The notes: a model not told the origin generated them from the letters alone. A stretch of 64,000 nucleotides of DNA from Phytophthora sp. 'mugwort' (GCA_033558025.1 JAUCEF010000017.1:1736001-1800000); one strand, 5' to 3'. Numbered from the stretch's first letter, positions 11,757 to 22,753 are shown. Numbers and translations are program-made.

Positions 11757-12025
11757 TTCATTGGGCCAAATTCCAACTTATCTAGCTCTCACTTTCAATA
11801 ATCTGTAATTCCGGTTCAAGCGCGCCAGCACTCAATGACTCTACGACTCGCTACCCTGGCTACGGATTCCCGGGCTCAACTGATGCACCTTGCAGATGGA
11901 CAAAAGGTTTCCCGAAAGCAGGACGACGGGTCACAAAAGAGAATACGATAATGCTGCCTCGAGATCAGAAAGCATGCATTGTCGATAGGGCATAGCCGGC
12001 GAGGTGGCAAGGAAAATCATCGTTC

Positions 12026-12505
12026 ATGCAGTTGGGCCTTATGCGGAAGGTTTGCGTTGATACGGACTCGGCTTCACAACAAACACAAAACGTCGTGGAC
12101 CCACCACATACGGGAGAATTGTCAATTAGTGCTAATGAAAATTGTGATTGCACGGTGGGTCCATCTATCGCGCCCGCATCAGAAGTCGTTTTTGGTAAAC
12201 CACCAGCCAACAGGCCATACGCTTGGAATGCGTTTTCGATCGTTAATCGAGTGACTGCTGGTCGGGGGTTTCGTTACCGGTTAAGTGCTGTGATGAACCG
12301 GACGGGCATCGGTGGGAGGGGATACATGGGAACCTGGATACAGGACGGGTTTCAAGATGCATGCCGCATTGTTTACATGTGGAAAGCTTCAGATTGGGCG
12401 GGATTCTACCAATTTGGCTCTGAAAATGGCCATGCTCGCCAAATTGGGGCCTCTCTTAAAGGCTTGTGTGCTGTGTATGCTATTGGGTTATCCGTGGATT
12501 TCTGA
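12026..12505 (+). CDS. Unrecognised ORF of 159 codons
   Basis: It starts MQLGLMRKVCVDTDSAS. The first half is polar; the second half is glycine- and aromatic-rich (MGTWIQDGFQDACRIVYMW). No domain, signal peptide or membrane helix is evident, and no flanking gene suggests a role. It could be a chance frame or a fragment of a decayed element; a shorter frame at 12312-12512 overlaps it. Confidence 0.2.
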   Translation: MQLGLMRKVCVDTDSASQQTQNVVDPPHTGELSISANENCDCTVGPSIAPASEVVFGKPPANRPYAWNAFSIVNRVTAGRGFRYRLSAVMNRTGIGGRGYMGTWIQDGFQDACRIVYMWKASDWAGFYQFGSENGHARQIGASLKGLCAVYAIGLSVDF

Positions 12506-12989
12506 ATATTGATGGGTGGAATTCCGCAAGTGTCTTGCAGCAATTTATGAAAGCCTCTGCGGACCGAGGACACCCTCTTTCCCAGAGAGGGTTGACTTAT
12601 TGTGAGCTGAGGCACTATGTCAGATTTGAGAATGGTCGGCGCGGCAGATCAGTATGATGCTCGATAATAACTTGTTGAGAGGGGTCAAAGGAAAATCGGC
12701 AATGCAATCATTTGCTCCAGACGACGGAGTCTTCGTATGTGCTGCGTTTAGCTCGATGGGACTTGGCCATGGCATTGCAGTTCAAGTGATCAGCGACGAA
12801 AAGTGCATATACGACAACAAAACATGAATCGACCCCCTTTCCTGACTATGATCTTTCATGGATTTATGAAGTTTTATTTTTTTTAGACGGGTGGCATTTT
12901 ACAAATGATGATCTATCATTTGATCGTGGTTCATCAGCTTTGCAATACATAACATTATAGTCAATTATATATTTCTCTGTATGAATCGA
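12506..12989. other. AT-rich gap without a gene
   Basis: This is AT-rich sequence with no supported frame. It leads into the 192-bp repeat unit. Confidence 0.35.
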
Positions 12990-13203
12990 GGAGTAATTAC
13001 TCCAGTATTCTGAAGTCTGATTACAATGAATCCAGACTGACCACTCAAACAGCACTTCGGCGTTTCTGAATAATTCATCAAGTGAAACCAAGTATGAATA
13101 TGTGTGCGTGTTGCATTCGCAGGCTCAAATATCGAGCTTAAGTATAGACGAGTGTTTGGATGCGTCTTCGGTTCAATTCGCGGAGTAATTACTCCAGTAT
13201 GAT
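12990..13203 (+). repeat. 192-bp repeat, first unit and start of second
   Basis: Unit 1 starts at 12990 with the 14-bp perfect palindrome GGAGTAATTACTCC; the same palindrome starts unit 2 at 13182. Unit 2 is broken at 13203 by the LINE and resumes at 19009. Shared internal blocks include TGACCACTCAAACA and CACTTCGGCGTTTCTGA. The arrangement is a tandem repeat split by a transposon. Confidence 0.75.
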
Positions 13204-13518
13204 TAACAAAAATACATTACACTTTAAGGCTAGTAAGCAACCTACTTAGCTACCCTACTTGCTATTTGGGATCGATTTGGGTCATGCGGACCCAAACTTG
13301 GGTACGAAGTATCCAATTGGTGTCCAGAAGGTCCATTTTCTCGAAAGTGGGTACCCTGAAAGACCCATTTTAGTGTCCAGGAGGAAACTGGTGGACGTCC
13401 CAAGACGTCTCTGGGCCGAGTTGGACATTTGCAGGACCTTTCCGATGGGGTCTATACAAAAACCAAGTATAACCCGATGAACCATGTGGTGGTGAGCCAC
13501 CTACTTCTAGTGAGCTCA

Positions 13519-13860
13519 GACACCTCAGCTGGTTAAGCATCCAGTGTCGGACGGAAGCGGCCAGGGTTCAATCCCCGGGCCGACCAGACCTTTCGGACGA
13601 TGGTTGGAGTTTGGCCGCGAAGGTTGGGATATCTGGTCTTGTGACTGGACTGGTGGTCTTGGGGGCTACTGGGCGCCGTCTCATGGCCGTAGGGCTGGAA
13701 GCACGGTTAGACCCGGTAGTTCTTGAGACTGCTTGACCAGGCACTTCAATAGGAGAGATGGGGGTCGTGGTCTAGAGGGGCAAAGCCTCCCAGTCGTCGT
13801 CTCATGGGCTTGTAGGCTGGTAGTACGCGCGGCTCGGGAGTGTAGCGCCGTCTAGACCTC
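13519..13860 (+). mobile_element. tRNA-derived SINE-like segment
   Basis: A tRNA-like head at 13519-13582 has an A-box-like CTCAGCTGGTTAAG (13524-13537) and a B-box-like GGGTTCAATCCC (13564-13575) at near-tRNA spacing, which is the internal RNA polymerase III promoter layout of SINEs. A GC-rich body follows with two related blocks (GTCTCATGGCCGTAGGGCTGG and GTCTCATGGGCTTGTAGGCTGG, written here only as cues). It lies in the 3' region of the LINE, in opposite orientation. Either it inserted there or the LINE tail is shared with the SINE. Its right border is uncertain. Confidence 0.5.
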
Positions 13861-14164
13861 GATCCAAAGAGTAGTCCAGTGATGTCGTGCATGCCATAAC
13901 ACGCGTAAACGTCTGTAGTGTGTCGCGTTCTTCACCCGCCTATCCGCCAACGTGGGGCCCCGCCTGGGTTCAAAAATCCACACCGCCTTCGGGTACAGCA
14001 GACATAAGGCAACGCTCGATAAGCGATTGGCAAATGGAGCCGGGAACTTGGCGTATAGGCGTGAAAGTGGTGGAGACTGAAGCCAGTAATGGCCGAGCAC
14101 ACCGGCGGCGGATTGTAAGACATCAGGATGAAGCCTTGAGCTTGTGGCCTTACCTTCGGGCCAC

Positions 14165-14360
14165 AGGCGTCTCTTCCCGGCTGCGGTTCAACATGGCCGC
14201 GGGAAAGAAGCCCCGCTGACGGGTTTCCACCACGCGATCGCTTGGATCTGCCAGGGCGCCAACGCTCCGGACGTCTCTTCCCTGTCATGGTTCAATATGT
14301 CCGCGAGTAAGGAGTCCCACTGACGGGCTTCCGCCTCGTGGTCGCTTGGGCCATTGTCGT
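14165..14360 (-). repeat. Imperfect tandem duplication of about 100 bp in the LINE 3' coding end
   Basis: The block at about 14168-14262 recurs at about 14268-14360: GGTTCAACATGGCCGCGGGA against GGTTCAATATGTCCGCGAGT, and CTGACGGGTTTCC against CTGACGGGCTTCC, in the same order. It lies at the end of the LINE ORF2 reading. Confidence 0.65.
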
Positions 14361-17300
14361 CGAAGGGTGCCGACACAGGCAGTCCTCGCAATAAGGTGTG
14401 TAGTTGCATACTCACCTGCGTGGACTGTCTTATTGCTTGCGCCTGGGTTGCCTGCCATAAGGCAGCAACATGAAGGTCAATCAGGGCGTGCACCCGAGCC
14501 TTGACGCCGATGAGACTTGGTTCATACTCGTGGAAGCGGATGTCACTGCGGTGCGTCCATAGGCAGCGTAGTATCACAACTCTCACTATGTGGAAGACCG
14601 CAAAAGGCTGTAACCGAAGTCCTTTTTGGCTCGGGGCGTAGGCATGATATCCGCAAAGTAGACCACAGTCGCCCACTCAATGGGAGACTCAAACCACTGC
14701 TGGAACACATCAAGCCATTCCGCCCATACGGTTGCCGCAAAGTCACAATACCAAAAGAGATGGGAGACGGTTTCAATGACTCCACACCCATGATGGCAGC
14801 GAGTCATAGCGCCTTGCACGTGCTGCAGCCTGAAGCCCACCCAAAATGCGTTGTGCTGAAGTCTGTACAGCAAGTCCGCGCTCACCGGTAGTACGTGCTT
14901 GTTCATCTTTAGGTCCCTGCCCCATACATTTGCGGGAGGCGCTTGTTCAAGGCCAAGTGCAGTCGTTGGCAGGCCGGGTACCTTGTACTGAACCAGGAGC
15001 TTGCGTATTAACGACACCGTGAGATCAGCGACTTCATAGCCACTGAAGCTCCAAGTATGGAGTGCGCAGCCGTAGCGTGGCTTGGGGCGGGGTCCAATGG
15101 GCATGTTGGCCAACGGTCGTAACAGCGAGTCAATCTTAGTTAAGAAAGACCCGCAGAAGCTCACGCTGTTAGCACGCCCAGGCTGGCCATGCTCACGGAT
15201 GAGTCGGGATAGCTTGGCGGCTTGAGGCGGGTATCCACTAAGCTCAAACAAGTCAGATATCCAATAAACCTTTAAGCGAATAAGGTCTTGGACAATGCCC
15301 AGGTTTGCGGCTCGCAGGGTCTTGGGCATCTTGGTTGCAGTCGTGATATCCACATTGTCCAGCAGCGGCATTGTCAACTTGCCAAACTTGGTCATGTTGC
15401 GAGTGATCTTGGGGCGCAGTTTGGTGTTCCAAAGGAAGAGAACATGGTGCCAATACAACCAAGCGGTCTCCATCGTCTTAGCCGTCGAGACACCACATGA
15501 TGAGGGCTGTTCCAGACCGGTGCGTACAAGATGTCAAAGTCGCGTCCCCAAGGTTTCATCACGGAGTCAAACAGCGCAATGGCTGGGGCGGCCTATGAGG
15601 GTACATCATCCGGTGACTGGCGTACGGCCATGAGCAGCTTGCAGAGCATGTGTAGTTGGAGTCCCTCGATCATCGTTTTCACAGGCGTTAAGCCGAGGCC
15701 TCCCATGTGCATGGGCAACGTCCACCAAGCTCGGGGCACGATGTTCGACGTAGAAGACTAGGTCACCAACTGTACTATCATGTCCTGGACTTGGTCTTGG
15801 AAACCAGTTTCAGGTATGTAGCAGACACTGGCCGTGTACCAGAGAACAGGCAAGATGACCTGTTGTAGGATGACCGCTTGTCCTCGCAGAGTGCGTACCC
15901 GGTACTTCCACAGTGAACGTCTTGTCTGCATGTCCGCCAATATGTGCTGTACCCGTGCCGTGTCTGTGACCTTGGGACCGTAGTATATACCAAGCAGTTT
16001 GGCCGAGTCGTTGTTCCCAACAACCTTTAGTCCCAATTGCTGTAGTGCCTTACGGATGCTGTCGGTTACACTGTTCCAGGGGTGGAACGGCAGCACCACG
16101 GTCTTGTTCTTGTTCAGCTCCATGCCCGACGCCTCACAGAAGAGATCCACCAAGTCCAGTAGACGCTGAGTATCCCGCAGGTCCCTCAGTAGTCCAGTGC
16201 AGTCATCAGCAAAGCTGATAACTGTATGGACCACCGAAGCATCTCCACACCGAAGTCCAGCATCCTTCATCTTGGCGCAAATCAAGTTCAGCAAAGGTTC
16301 CGCGTAAAGCACGAATAGACCCGGGGAGAGAGGGTCTCCTTGCCGCACGCCTCTCCCTAATTCAAAAAGCGAAAGTGGGCTACCGTTGAATAGTAGCGCC
16401 ATCAAAGTCCCAGGAGACATCACGCGTACCCAACGACGAAACACTTCGCCGAAGCGGAAGTGCTCGAGGATCATGTCAAGGGCATCCCACACCACGCTGT
16501 CGAAGGCCTTGGCAAAGTCAATCAAGATAGCACCAGCCACCGCGTCATCGTCTTCATATACTTTCATGAGTGCTTGAAGCCGCAGGTGAGCCTGACGAAT
16601 ATCGCGCCCAGGCACGAAGCCATACTGGTCAGAGAATAGGAGACTATCTAAGACAGTTCCCAGACGGTATGCCAGTATCTTGGGCCCCAGCTTGGCATCG
16701 ACGTTGAGGAGGGTAATGGGTCTGTAGCTCCCAGGCTCTTTACGGTCTCCCTTCTTATATAGCAAGCAGACTTGGCCGCGACGCTGGAACTTGGACATCC
16801 TGCCTTCTCCAGTTGAGCCGCGTAGACAATATCCAGGATACGGCTCCAAAGCGGCACATCAGTTAGGTAGTAGGCCAGGGGTAACCCATCGGGTCCTGGT
16901 GCCTTCCCCGACGACGTATGCTTGATAGCCCAGTAGAAGTCATTTGCTGTGAGTGGACTGTCAGGATAGGCAGCTCGCTTCGGCGTCAGATGCTTGGTCG
17001 TGTGTTCAAGGATCTGGGCCAGCTTGATGCGATCCCATTTCGGCTTGTCATGATGGAACTCCTTGAAGGTGAACGATATATCCCGGACCAAAACTGGTTG
17101 AACTCCTGGCACATGACTTCCAACTCCTCCGGCGAATTGACAGGAATCGGAGTGTTGTGCAAGATCTGAGGCGGTCGGAAGAAGTTCTTGGTACCTCGCT
17201 CAGAATCACGGAGGTCGGAGGCAAACTTCTTCTTCGATGCGTAGAACTTTTTCACCTTCATCTCCAGTATTGCCCTCTTTTCAGTCAGCCGAGTGGAAGA

Positions 17301-17950
17301 GCTGGGAGCTTAGCATCACGTAGTCTAACCTTGAGCTGGAGTTGGGGCTGGTGAACTCGACGAGCGTCGGATGTTCCACGCGCCATGCATCCACAACGTT
17401 GATAGCTTGCATCCAGTCCAGCAGCTCGGTTCGTCCCCGCGACCAATTCCGGTCGGTGTGGTTGGCTTGGTCCAGTTGGCTTGACATCACCGTGTTGAAG
17501 TCGCCTATGACAATGTGCAGCACATCATCGTCGAAGTCTCTTGGAAAGTGCTTAAAGAAGGTTGGCCGCTTCTGGCCTTTAACGGGGGCATACACCACAT
17601 GAATGTACGTCTCTTTCAAGTCCAGAGTGCCTCGTAGTAGTAAGTACCGATCCATCATATCAGCCGAGCAACATGACGGAGGGTAACGTCTTGGATATCT
17701 TGAACAGGGCATGTCGGCGTGAGTAGTAAGCCCACACCAGCGTGCCCTGTGTATGTACTCATATGTTCTTGTGACCAAAAGCTGGAGTTAAACCACGAGG
17801 TTTGCCTCCAGATCTGTTCAAGCGCTGGTAGTTGAAGGGCCCGGTGAAGCACGTCTCCTGAAGACCGATCATGGGAAAGGTCTTAGAGAAGTACTACAGC
17901 GAGCTCCTTGAGGTCCGGTTCATGCTGTTAGCGTTCAGCGAGAACTCTCT
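14188..17950 (-). pseudogene. LINE ORF2: endonuclease and reverse transcriptase
   Basis: The endonuclease begins at about 17945 (LNANSMN) with the catalytic Glu in MIGLQETCF (about 17880), then VIGDFNTVMSS (about 17510) and SSRLDYVMLS (about 17330). The reverse transcriptase follows: SSGKAPGPDGLPLAYYL (about 16890), GSYRPITLLNVDAKL, ILIDFAKAFDSV (about 16510), GVRQGDPLSPGLFVLY and the catalytic ISFADDCTGLL (about 16200). A zinc-binding end reads RCHHGCGVIETVSHLFWYC (about 14780). Frames shift near 17200, 16800, 15700 and 14600, so it is dead. Confidence 0.82.
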
Positions 17951-17966
17951 CAGGGCCCAATTCCCA

Positions 17967-18982
17967 TTAGAGAGAAGGGCTACCCGAGTTGGCTATTGCC
18001 GAAGCCGCTTGCTGGAGATCAGCGATGCATTGGCGTAAGTCGTCCGGCAACGGGCCATCAAGGAGTCCAGTTGCCAACGGCAAGGTTACCAGTACCCCTA
18101 GGGTGCGATCGTCCCAGAGGTGCCACATCGGATGGGGCAGCGTAGTAGCTTCTTGTTGGATTAGAGCGCAGACCTTGACCGGATCCATATAGATGCTTGG
18201 AGCAATCACTTGCAACGCAAGATCAAACTCGGCCAGCCGCGTTTGGAGCCAGAACTCGTTTGGGTTAGAGGAAAGGCTCTGCAGCACGACTTCTGGACTT
18301 AGGTCGTCGGCGTCCGGAAGAGCTCGGCCAACTTGTTCTTGAGCGAGTAGTCCTTCGCCGAGGACTAGCTTCGTGGAGATCATTCGGAGTACTGCGTGGC
18401 CGAACGTCTTGCTGCGAAGATGCTGGTAATTATCGGGAGCCGAGGTATCCAATAAAAAGCGATGGTCGCTAGCTGGGCTTGGATCCCGTACAAGCTGTTA
18501 TCGGCATCTGAGGTGTTCGAGAACTCCGTCAGATACGATTCGATGACGTCGCAGAGGTCATTGAGAGTGATCGTCTCTGCAGGGTACTTGATCGCAGCGC
18601 TGTTGAGTATCTTTTCGGCAGGCTTGGACAGCTTGACATACGAGGCAACCGGGGAGGGCGGGATCTGAGTACTGTCCCATAGCGTCATATCCTGATCAGG
18701 TGGGACATTGCCACCATCTCCCTCACTCAGCCACTCATACTGGTTGGTGGATGCCAATACTGGATAGCCAGCCTGGGACGGGGTTAGTTCCTTTGTCTTG
18801 GCCGTGGGAGTGGACATCTTGCCAAAGACAAGTTGCTTGGCGCGCAAGATATGCGCCGGCTCCCGGTCCGTTCGCTTGATCGAGCCAGTGGGAAAATTTG
18901 GAGGTTCTTCGTCCGACGGCTAGATAGAATTGGGCTGGACTGTGATCCCGTCTTCAACAGTTTCTCCTTCAACACCTTCCAT
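17967..18982 (-). pseudogene. LINE ORF1
   Basis: It starts at the ATG at 18982 (MEGVEGETVEDG). A TAG follows at about codon 21, then the frame stays open through KRTDREPAHILRAKQLVFGK to about 18450. There a frameshift moves it to a second frame (DTSAPDNYQHLRSKTFGHAV) ending at 17967. It would encode about 338 residues. No CCHC zinc knuckle is seen. In LINEs this ORF encodes an RNA-binding chaperone; that function is inferred from position only. Confidence 0.6.
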
Positions 18983-19008
18983 GGCGCTGCCTGAACTGGC
19001 TTCCAAGT

Positions 19009-19200
19009 ATTACTCCAGTATGATGAATTCGGCATACAATGTAGTCAGGCTGACCACTCAAACAACACTTCGGCGTTTCTGAGTAATTCATCAAGCGAAT
19101 ATAAGTATAAATGTGTGTGCGCGATGCGCGCACAGGTTCGAAGACTGGAGATTTAACTATAGACGAGGTGGGTGGACGCGTCCTCGGTTCAAAGCATGAT
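19009..19200 (+). repeat. 192-bp repeat, remainder of second unit
   Basis: It resumes at the 16-bp target duplication (19009-19024, equal to 13188-13203) and follows unit 1 with obvious but imperfect similarity (TGACCACTCAAACA, CACTTCGGCGTTTCTGAG, TATAGACGAG, CGGTTCAA). Confidence 0.72.
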
Positions 19201-19696
19201 AATATATCAACGATGCATCCTCCGGTTAGAAGCATGACTGTTTATCAACCCATTGCATTATTCTCCAGATCCGCGATCGGTCGAAAAGGAAGTATCGATG
19301 CGACTGCACGACGCTGAATGGCGGTTGGCCGAGACGCATGGGAATGAGGTCATGTAGGGGTTCGTCTGCGTTCGATGTAGAAATTACTTAGCCAGGATCA
19401 TCAAAATCAGTTGGTGGTTGAAATGCGCGACAAGAACTTCTCTGCTGGTACCGATGGAATTCTTGACGAGTGGTTTAAATTTGTCGGAAACGCAGCACCG
19501 CTTACAGAAGGGATGCAAATACCTCCAGAAGAAATGCTCACGCTCGGACTTTCGTCGGCGAGACAAGAAAAGAGTCCAAGAATCGTGGAACCATTTGCAA
19601 AGCTTGAACCGGCACGTACTCAATATCATTCTGTGATATGCAAGGAGCAAAGAACTTCGGTAGTTCTATATTACGACCGTGGAAGTATGGCTGGAG
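19201..19696. other. Unassigned stretch next to a MULE relic
   Basis: Frames on both strands (19411-19881 plus, 19384-19650 minus) have no motif. By position, the minus strand may carry the degraded C-terminus of the MULE transposase to its right. Confidence 0.3.
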
Positions 19697-21164
19697 TTAT
19701 GAAGGCAATCGTAGCTGGCTTGCAGAACACCGTTCAGCCTGCATGGGCAAAGGATCATACTTCAACCGCAGAGGATACATATGCTGCTGTGGCCACACGT
19801 CTGGTAGACGTGTTCGCATCGGTGGTAGGGATTGCAAGTTTGAAACCGAGCCACACAACAGCGGAGACGCCCCATCGGTGAAGACTCGATTGCAGTCATG
19901 CAGAAAGCATGTAAAAGCTTCGAATCGCCTCAACGAGCAGCTAAACAAGCTACCGATAACCCCCATGTCATCGACTTTGAGATACACGGGAAGGCTGTAG
20001 TCGCGCATTATAAGTTTGTTAAACGTTTCTGCGGGGTTGTTGGTTTCGCGAATCCGCAAGGAGAATGAAAGCACTGCCATTTGCTGTACCTCAATCAAAG
20101 TCACGGCTGTTGGAAGTACACAGCAAAAGTTTGTGAATCGTCGCGTGCTGACCACGCAGCCATAGCTGTTTTTTTTCTCAATGTCTCGAATTAGTCTGCG
20201 CTGTGCGCGTAGTGTATTTGATAGATGTGCCGAAACGCAAGGTGAACGGAGTGTTCGGTCAGTCCATTCCGTGTCTCGCGAACATTCTTGATCACGTGAA
20301 AAAAACGCATCAAATACGATGCCTCCATTGTAGACGCGATAACTCGGCTGAATGCATTGTACTGCGCGTCCTCAGTGTCCACCATAAAGTACTTCATCTG
20401 GAATCGGTTTCCTACCATAGCGAGGAACCGATCCGATATAGCCGCCAGCGCTGCAGAATATGGTTTCCGTCCTCTACGACACGATGAAAAGAGCGACAAC
20501 ATGAAATGCCCTCGAAGCACCCGAAATACCACACACGAAAACTGGAAACTCGCGCTTAGTCAACTAAATGTTGCATCCATGCGGAATATAAAGGTTTCAG
20601 GATCACGATCAAGCTGCTTTAACATCGCCTTTGTGGAAAAAGCAAGAACGAAAGGGTTGTCGTCTGATCCAGTTTCAATAATCGGATTTCCATCTTGATC
20701 CAGCGGATATCTGAAGGTTAACGCGGTCGATTCATCCAAGTCAGCAATGCATTGTGCATTCCCTGACACCGAAATGACATCGTCAACGATGTCGCTGTAA
20801 AATAGAATGGACTTCTTGTAGTTGCACACACCACTCGGGGTCGTCTTCAAGATTGGAACTGTCAACTTTGTCAATCCGATCTGGTCTATAAAAGCGTTTC
20901 GAATTCGCTCGTGTGGCATCGAGTTTTGGATCATTGCGCGAGCCTTGAACTTCATCACACGAGTGAACGGACTGTCCTTGGGAGAACCGACAGCACTAGT
21001 ATGTCCCCCTGCTCGAAAAAGTCATGGATATCTTTCTTGAGACAAGCGGAATTTATACCCGGTATGGACACAATTCCCCAGTATCGTTTCAGGTCGACGA
21101 GGTGCAGTACCACATTTGGTAGCGCATGCTGTGCCCGTTGTAGTTTGTGGGGCAGCCTGTGCAT
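19697..21164 (-). pseudogene. Mutator-like (MULE) transposase core, decayed
   Basis: Minus strand, three frames. 21164-20955 holds the lead-in. 20958-20560 reads LDESTALTFRYPLDQDGNP, then DDNPFVLAFSTKAMLKQL and ETFIFRMDATF, the segment with the first catalytic Asp of MULE transposases. 20532-20191 (ISDRFLAMVGNRFQMKYFMV, then AQYNAFSRVI and MRFFHVIKNV) is the second catalytic region with its conserved H. 20155-19697 starts with NNPAETFNKLIMRDYSLPVY, typical of the region after the third catalytic residue. Frameshifts separate all the blocks. Terminal inverted repeats were not found. Confidence 0.72.
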
Positions 21165-21893
21165 CTCTTCAGAAAGTTGGCATACTTGAGAATTGTGCGG
21201 AGCCCGTCGAGGGTTTTGTCAGCCGCCTTCTCCAATCGACGTTCACAGCTACACCAAAAGGCGTGCTGGTTGGCTGGCTTGCTAACTAGAAGGTAATTTG
21301 GGCTGTCGGCTTGGCTGACTTGGTATACTCGGAGAATCGGGAAGTGGACTTCCTATCTGGGCAGTGTAGAGATCGCTGGGCAGCTACAAACGAAGGATGC
21401 CGGTGTCATGATATACTTAGCACGAGTGGTTACGCTTTTGCTGCGCAGGGGTACAGAGCGAATAGGTTGATGGTTCACACGTATGTTGGCGTAAGGTGGT
21501 ACGGTTTGATATGTGGCCGATGGGTTGCTGTTCAAGTAGCTTAGTTGGGAAATAATGAATTTGGTTTATGTGTCATGCTACTTGGTTCAGGATTAAAGGC
21601 TTCTCCGTGTACTGTTACCCCCCGTCCCACAACCGGAGAACGAGGCAGGACGTTCCTGACTTTGTACCCACTCCGTACGGATACAATGATATACATGTAT
21701 ACAAGTCTGCAAAGCCACTCATTCGGGGAAACGCATGTCGATCATACGAATGGAGCCAGGAACGGATCGGCGATCAAGGAAGCGGTCCCCAAGCTCCCCC
21801 GACTCTGCCAAGTCGGGGGAGTGCTGCGTCTTCGACAGACGGCGATGTGGGGTGGCGCGCGGACTCCACCTTAATCGATACGTCTCGGGTCGG
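21165..21893. other. Unassigned stretch
   Basis: Plus-strand frames (21311-21544, 21568-22146) have no motif in this part. It contains the short hairpin at 21794-21821. Confidence 0.3.
21794..21821. repeat. Short GC-rich hairpin
   Basis: 11-bp perfect stem CTCCCCCGACT / AGTCGGGGGAG with a 6-nt loop CTGCCA. Confidence 0.7.
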
Positions 21894-22460
21894 TAGCAAG
21901 TCCATCGGAGCTCCGAGCTCCGAGGAGGGTGACTCCACGAGTATCCAGACTTGGAGGAGACGCAATTCCCTTTGTGGGATGAGATTCACGTCTATATGGA
22001 CAAGTACCAGAAAAAAAACGCTACCTACAAGTTCTCAGCGGTTGATTATATTTCGTACGCACTGTACGCTACTGTCCGCGTACAGTGCGTACGAAATATA
22101 TCAACCGCTGAGTACAATTTCCGAGGCTGCTCTAACAAGAGCGTAAGCGAGCGCAACAATTTATCCAGCGCTCACAAACGTCGTCTGCATCGCTTATCCA
22201 GCCGAATGTACGCTAATACTTTACTCTGCACACACGGAGGAAGTATAAGTACGGGTCATGGCAAACATCCGCGGCAAGAAGTGCGTCCTATTGAGTGCAA
22301 GACACAGGTATGTGGTTACTTTAGTCGCTCGCAGTATGTTGCTGTATGTCACAGTCGGTTGCAGTCGGCCCGTCAAATACAGTCGGTCACGTTCTGGTAC
22401 CGAGCAGCCGGTCGCATCCTGGGTCTCTTCTATCTATGCGACTATATCTTATTAGATTAA
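21894..22460 (+). pseudogene. MULE N-terminal (FAR1-like) relic
   Basis: The frame 21951-22460 reads FPLWDEIHVYMDKYQKKN, then SVSERNNLSSAHKRRLH, then TLLCTHGGS ... RQEVRPIECKTQV. This parallels the N-terminal zinc-binding part of the minus-strand MULE at 49275-48961 (TLVCTHSRKYEAGNGKR ... RGCTAQL) elsewhere in this window. The CTHG and C spacing suggests a FAR1/WRKY-GCM1-type DNA-binding module. The catalytic core is missing: the next recognisable part is the Ulp1-like end at 22530-22753. A near-perfect hairpin (22034-22112) is inserted in the middle. Confidence 0.5.
22034..22112. repeat. Long near-perfect inverted repeat (hairpin)
   Basis: Left arm 22034-22069 (36 nt) pairs with right arm 22078-22112 (35 nt) with one bulged base; the loop is 22070-22077. 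It sits inside the MULE N-terminal relic and looks like a local inverted duplication. Confidence 0.92.
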
Positions 22461-22529
22461 TGCCTGCCTCCGAATCGTCCTCATTTCCACACAGGAATTC
22501 ACCGTGTGTGTGAAAAAAGGCTACGCTGG

Positions 22530-22753
22530 CACATAACCACCACCTCGGGGTGCTAACGTACAAGAGTTATGTGGGTGTACAACTCGACAACTACAACTGC
22601 GAAATCTTCATCATGTTAGCTTTAGCTTTGGATTATTTTGTGGAGCCCCCGATACCGGCGAGCTTCGTAAGAACACGTTGCAGTATTTACGATACCGATA
22701 TCTTCGTATGCTCTTGTAATAACTCTCAATACATTTTAACTCAGCTTCTTTGA
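22530..22753 (+). pseudogene. Ulp1-like (C48) protease C-terminal fragment
   Basis: YVGVQLDNYNCEIFIMLAL contains the Q-D-x-x-N-C pattern around the catalytic Cys of Ulp1/SENP-type cysteine peptidases. The Gly normally following the Cys is Glu here. It is on the same strand as, and just downstream of, the MULE N-terminal relic. This matches the MULE plus Ulp1 architecture seen at 45481-49778. Only the last 60-70 residues remain. Confidence 0.5.

Larger units (their letters stand above)
13204..19008 (-). mobile_element. Near full-length LINE (non-LTR retrotransposon)
   Basis: The insert is 5,805 bp and flanked by a perfect 16-bp duplication (13188-13203 and 19009-19024, ATTACTCCAGTATGAT). On the minus strand the order is a short 5' leader, ORF1 (18982-17967), apurinic-type endonuclease, reverse transcriptase, a zinc-binding C-terminal part, and a 3' region of about 650 bp. 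ORF1 begins about 27 bases from the 5' end, so the 5' end looks complete. The ORFs are broken by frameshifts and at least one stop. This is the normal EN-RT order of autonomous LINEs; the clade is not determined. Confidence 0.85.

Noticed and set aside
14586..15473. Separate 295-codon gene on the minus strand
   Set aside because: It is the zinc-binding C-terminal part of the LINE ORF2, in a shifted frame, not an independent gene.
12990..19200. LTR pair around the LINE region
   Set aside because: The two 192-bp units are broken by a 16-bp duplication and the insert has EN-RT order, so tandem repeat plus LINE explains it better than an LTR element.
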